Notes under the pieces: model-generated
The model's database searches: none
Seen by the model: the letters and a program-made list of their open reading frames with translations, nothing else
Told to the model about the DNA's origin: nothing
Program-made: the position numbers and the translations under genes
Source: Nansenia antarctica
Taxonomy: Eukaryota > Chordata > Actinopteri > Argentiniformes > Microstomatidae
NCBI GenBank assembly: GCA_963989245.1
Contig: OZ022346.1
Location: 45,690,558-45,754,557, forward strand
Direction of reading: 5' to 3'
Length of the DNA stretch: 64,000 nt
Shown here: one piece after another, positions 61,957 to 64,000 of the stretch
How the letters are laid out: each line of letters starts with the position of its first letter
Numbering within the stretch: position 1 is the stretch's first letter

Positions 61957-61962
61957 AGAGCT

Positions 61963-63539
61963 CTGCAAGGACAGGGAGGGGGGTTATGAGGTCAGAGAAC
62001 AACATTCAACAAGCAAAGTCATGTAGCATTGGAGCTCACAAGCAGCTGACCAACTACAACCATTCCCTCTCCCCTCCCCTCCATCCACCCGTAAACAAGC
62101 ATTGCATGAACTGTTTCCACCAAGCTAGTTCTATTGCAGGTTGTATTGATCAACTCACAAGCATCACAAACTGTTCAATGCTATGAGTAAGCGACTAAAA
62201 ATAACCTGGTGTGGAAATAAAGTCTATATGACTGATAAGATTGATCAAAATGTGAATTAGTAATTTTACAGTCGAATGTTATCAATAAAGAAAACAATGT
62301 CGGTCTTCTCATATTGTTTGGTTTAATGTTAGCAAACGTGATTACACCAGACACAAGCAAGCTAACAATCTGTTGCTAGTTTTTAAGCTGTTGTTCTCCT
62401 GTTGGGTGGAGAAGCCTGGAATTGCTACTAAAGACAAGTAGTGCCACCCTTGTGTGAATTGGTGACAATTATTCAGACATATGTTTTGGGGATTAATGGG
62501 AGACGGAATAAAAACAAATGGTCCATAATGACAAACATGTTGCTCACGAGGGAATGAAAATATGTACCGAATTTCCTGACTGTAGCTCAAATTGGACAGG
62601 AGATGCTGACATTGTTTTTAAATGTGGAATTTCAGTTGTTACTATAGCCTCCCCTTGGGCCAATCAGAGTCATTTCAGAATTTAACTGGTGATGACAACA
62701 ACAACAAAAATGGTGGTGGGGGGGGAGTTGCACTTATGAAGAACAAGGAGACTTCACAGGTATCATACTTTATGTTTAGTTTATTCCGGAAGAATAATAT
62801 AAATAAAAAAGGTGAGCTAGCTCTCTTCAGCGGCTATTGAGTCTCGGGGTAACTGCCAACTGAGAGGTATAACAATATTTACAATAATTCACAATAAACA
62901 TTTATTTCACTCTTCTTACAAAATATATTTTTGTAACGTTACTTAATCTAATTCCCAAATGTACAAAGTTACTATCAAATTTCCATACTCCCATATCACA
63001 ACTGACAAAACTCCTATCGTTACTACAACTGATCCATAAATCTTTCTCCATCCATAAATCTGTAGCTACCGTTACCATGGTAGCAGTTGCCGCTACCGTT
63101 ACCATGGTAACCGTGGACGTGAAAGCTACGTGTGATAGCCCAAGCCAATGGGCTACACCTAGCTAGCTTAACTAGTTTAACCAACTTAATAAATTAAAAA
63201 ATTTAAAAAACTGTTTGCATATATTAATGAACAACAAATAATTCGCAAAAGGTGTAAATACTCGTGAATTTGCACCCCTGCATATAGCACGCCCTGTGAG
63301 GTATTGTAATTTTGTAAATGCTGGATCTATGGCAAGACACAGCATTCAAGTTGTCAAAATTGTCCCCGTGGTTTCAGAGCTATCGCGTGTTACATACAAA
63401 CGGGCGGACAGATCCACAGTACACTCCGATTGCATCACGGGGGACAAAAGTAGCCCACAGGCTTTCTAAAGTGTTTGATGACACTGGTGAAGAGCTCCGC
63501 CCCCCCAGACGTGATAAAGGCGACTTCCTTCACCCTTGG
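61963..63539 (-). other. DNA upstream of XPO1 first coding exon
   Basis: No coding exon recognised. Positions 63068-63115 contain two copies of GCTACCGTTACCATGGTA about 30 bp apart, the second within the palindrome GTTACCATGGTAAC. A phrase at 63266-63285 matches the end of the hAT MITE in the gypsy LTR. Confidence 0.4.
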
Positions 63540-63610
63540 CACTGAAGGAGTTAAAACGACACCGGAACGACGTCAGAAAAACAAAACAGCCAAACAGGAA
63601 GCGGAGAGGA

Positions 63611-63839
63611 CGGGCCTGCTCACCTCTGGTTGTAGTACTGGGACCCAGACAGGAAGTAGGGGGGGAAGGGGTAGCGGGGGGCGCTGGGGCTGGAGCTGGA
63701 GCCCCGGGCACAGACCCCCCAGCTGGGGCTGGACAACCAGGCACGGACCCCCCAGGTGGGGGTGCTGCACGGCATTCTGGGGGAACGCAGGGACGGGGCC
63801 GCTGGTCAGAGGCCTTGACAACATGCTCCCCAGGGCCTG

Positions 63840-63842
<3 letters not shown>
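63611..63842 (-). CDS. GC-rich possible exon of an unknown gene or XPO1 leader
   Basis: On the minus strand an acceptor (GTGTGTGGCAG) at 63843 and a donor (CCAGAG|GTGAGC) at about 63619 bracket a GC-rich stretch that is open in at least two frames. One frame reads SAPRYPFPPYFLSGSQYYNQ. The region has two internal near-repeats (PTWGVRAWLSS and PSWGVCARGSS). It may be a 5' non-coding exon of XPO1 or part of a neighbouring gene. Confidence 0.3.

Positions 63843-63870
<28 letters not shown>
63838..63870. repeat. (CA)n microsatellite
   Basis: About 15 CA dinucleotides. Confidence 0.9.
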
Positions 63871-63871
<1 letters not shown>

Positions 63872-63940
63872 CAACCATTCAAGCACATACTAGACACACG
63901 CCATGATACTGTTTATATGTGTCTACTTCACTCCTCTGTC

Positions 63941-64000
63941 TAGGAGAGTGTTATCTGTCTCTGAGTCTAGGAGAGTGTTATCTGTCTCTGTGTGTCTAGG
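63941..64000. repeat. Start of a tandem repeat at the window edge
   Basis: GTCTAGGAGAGTGTTATCTG occurs twice and a third GTCTAGG begins at the window end. Confidence 0.8.

Larger units (their letters stand above)
58970..60948 (+). mobile_element. Degraded hAT transposon with perfect target duplication
   Basis: Element 58978-60940 (1963 bp), ends CAGAGGTTCCCAAAGTGGG and, inverted, CAGAGGTTCCCAAACTG. The 8-bp duplication CTCTAAGC is exact at 58970-58977 and 60941-60948. It carries transposase pieces interrupted by a LINE tail. It is a relative of the element at 4198-6620. Confidence 0.93.

Noticed and set aside
63068..63115. Regulatory palindrome array (GTTACCATGGTAAC)
   Set aside because: Only two imperfect copies; there is no other promoter evidence.

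Overview
This looks like nuclear DNA of a ray-finned (teleost) fish. It has a split vertebrate gene with GT-AG introns, dense (CA)n tracts, and repeat families typical of fish: hAT and piggyBac DNA transposons, an L2-type LINE, a Ty3/gypsy element, and the 3' tails usually found in teleost L2/SINE repeats. Everything here was read by eye. No alignment or database search was run, and family names rest on remembered protein motifs.

The main host gene is exportin-1 (XPO1/CRM1) on the minus strand. Its start codon is at 61956 and its stop at 9386. All 24 coding exons can be placed (expected protein about 1071 aa, from the MPAIM start to the EEMCD end). Three things are abnormal. Coding exon 3 is present twice, identically (25622-25694 and 56944-57016), inside a 1.12 kb direct duplication that brackets about 30 kb of extra DNA. 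Coding exon 14 lacks a correctly phased acceptor and a few residues beside the conserved NES-groove cysteine. Coding exon 19 is 13 nt shorter than expected at its 5' edge. The summed exon length (3194 nt) is 22 nt below 3216, which these two gaps (9 + 13) explain exactly. The copy is therefore a decaying duplicate, or misassembled, or unusually spliced.

Layout: 1-1780 minisatellite and unassigned DNA; 1782-4012 the last six exons of an unidentified plus-strand gene that converges on XPO1; 4198-6620 a hAT transposon with perfect target duplications; 7838-8070 a LINE scrap; 9386-23704 XPO1 coding exons 24 to 4, with introns carrying hAT, piggyBac and foldback elements; 24992-26113 first copy of exon 3; 26114-56309 a mobile-element island holding a full piggyBac element, an R2-like LINE end, a Ty3/gypsy element with a hAT inside its 5' LTR, a second gypsy remnant, an L2/CR1/Rex-type LINE, several minisatellites, a small plus-strand nested gene (45.8-48.6 kb), a 2.7 kb higher-order 142-bp satellite and a long L2-like LINE; 56310-57435 second copy of exon 3; 57436-61956 a broken hAT and XPO1 exons 2 and 1; 61957-64000 upstream DNA with a GC-rich possible exon.

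Points most worth a second look: the exon-3 duplication bounded on both sides by TTAA (the piggyBac target), the two XPO1 lesions, the uninterrupted piggyBac transposase with an octapeptide expansion, the higher-order satellite with a CACGTG box in nearly every unit, and a nested gene of unknown family. Nothing here is clearly a new defence or regulatory system; the novelty is structural.
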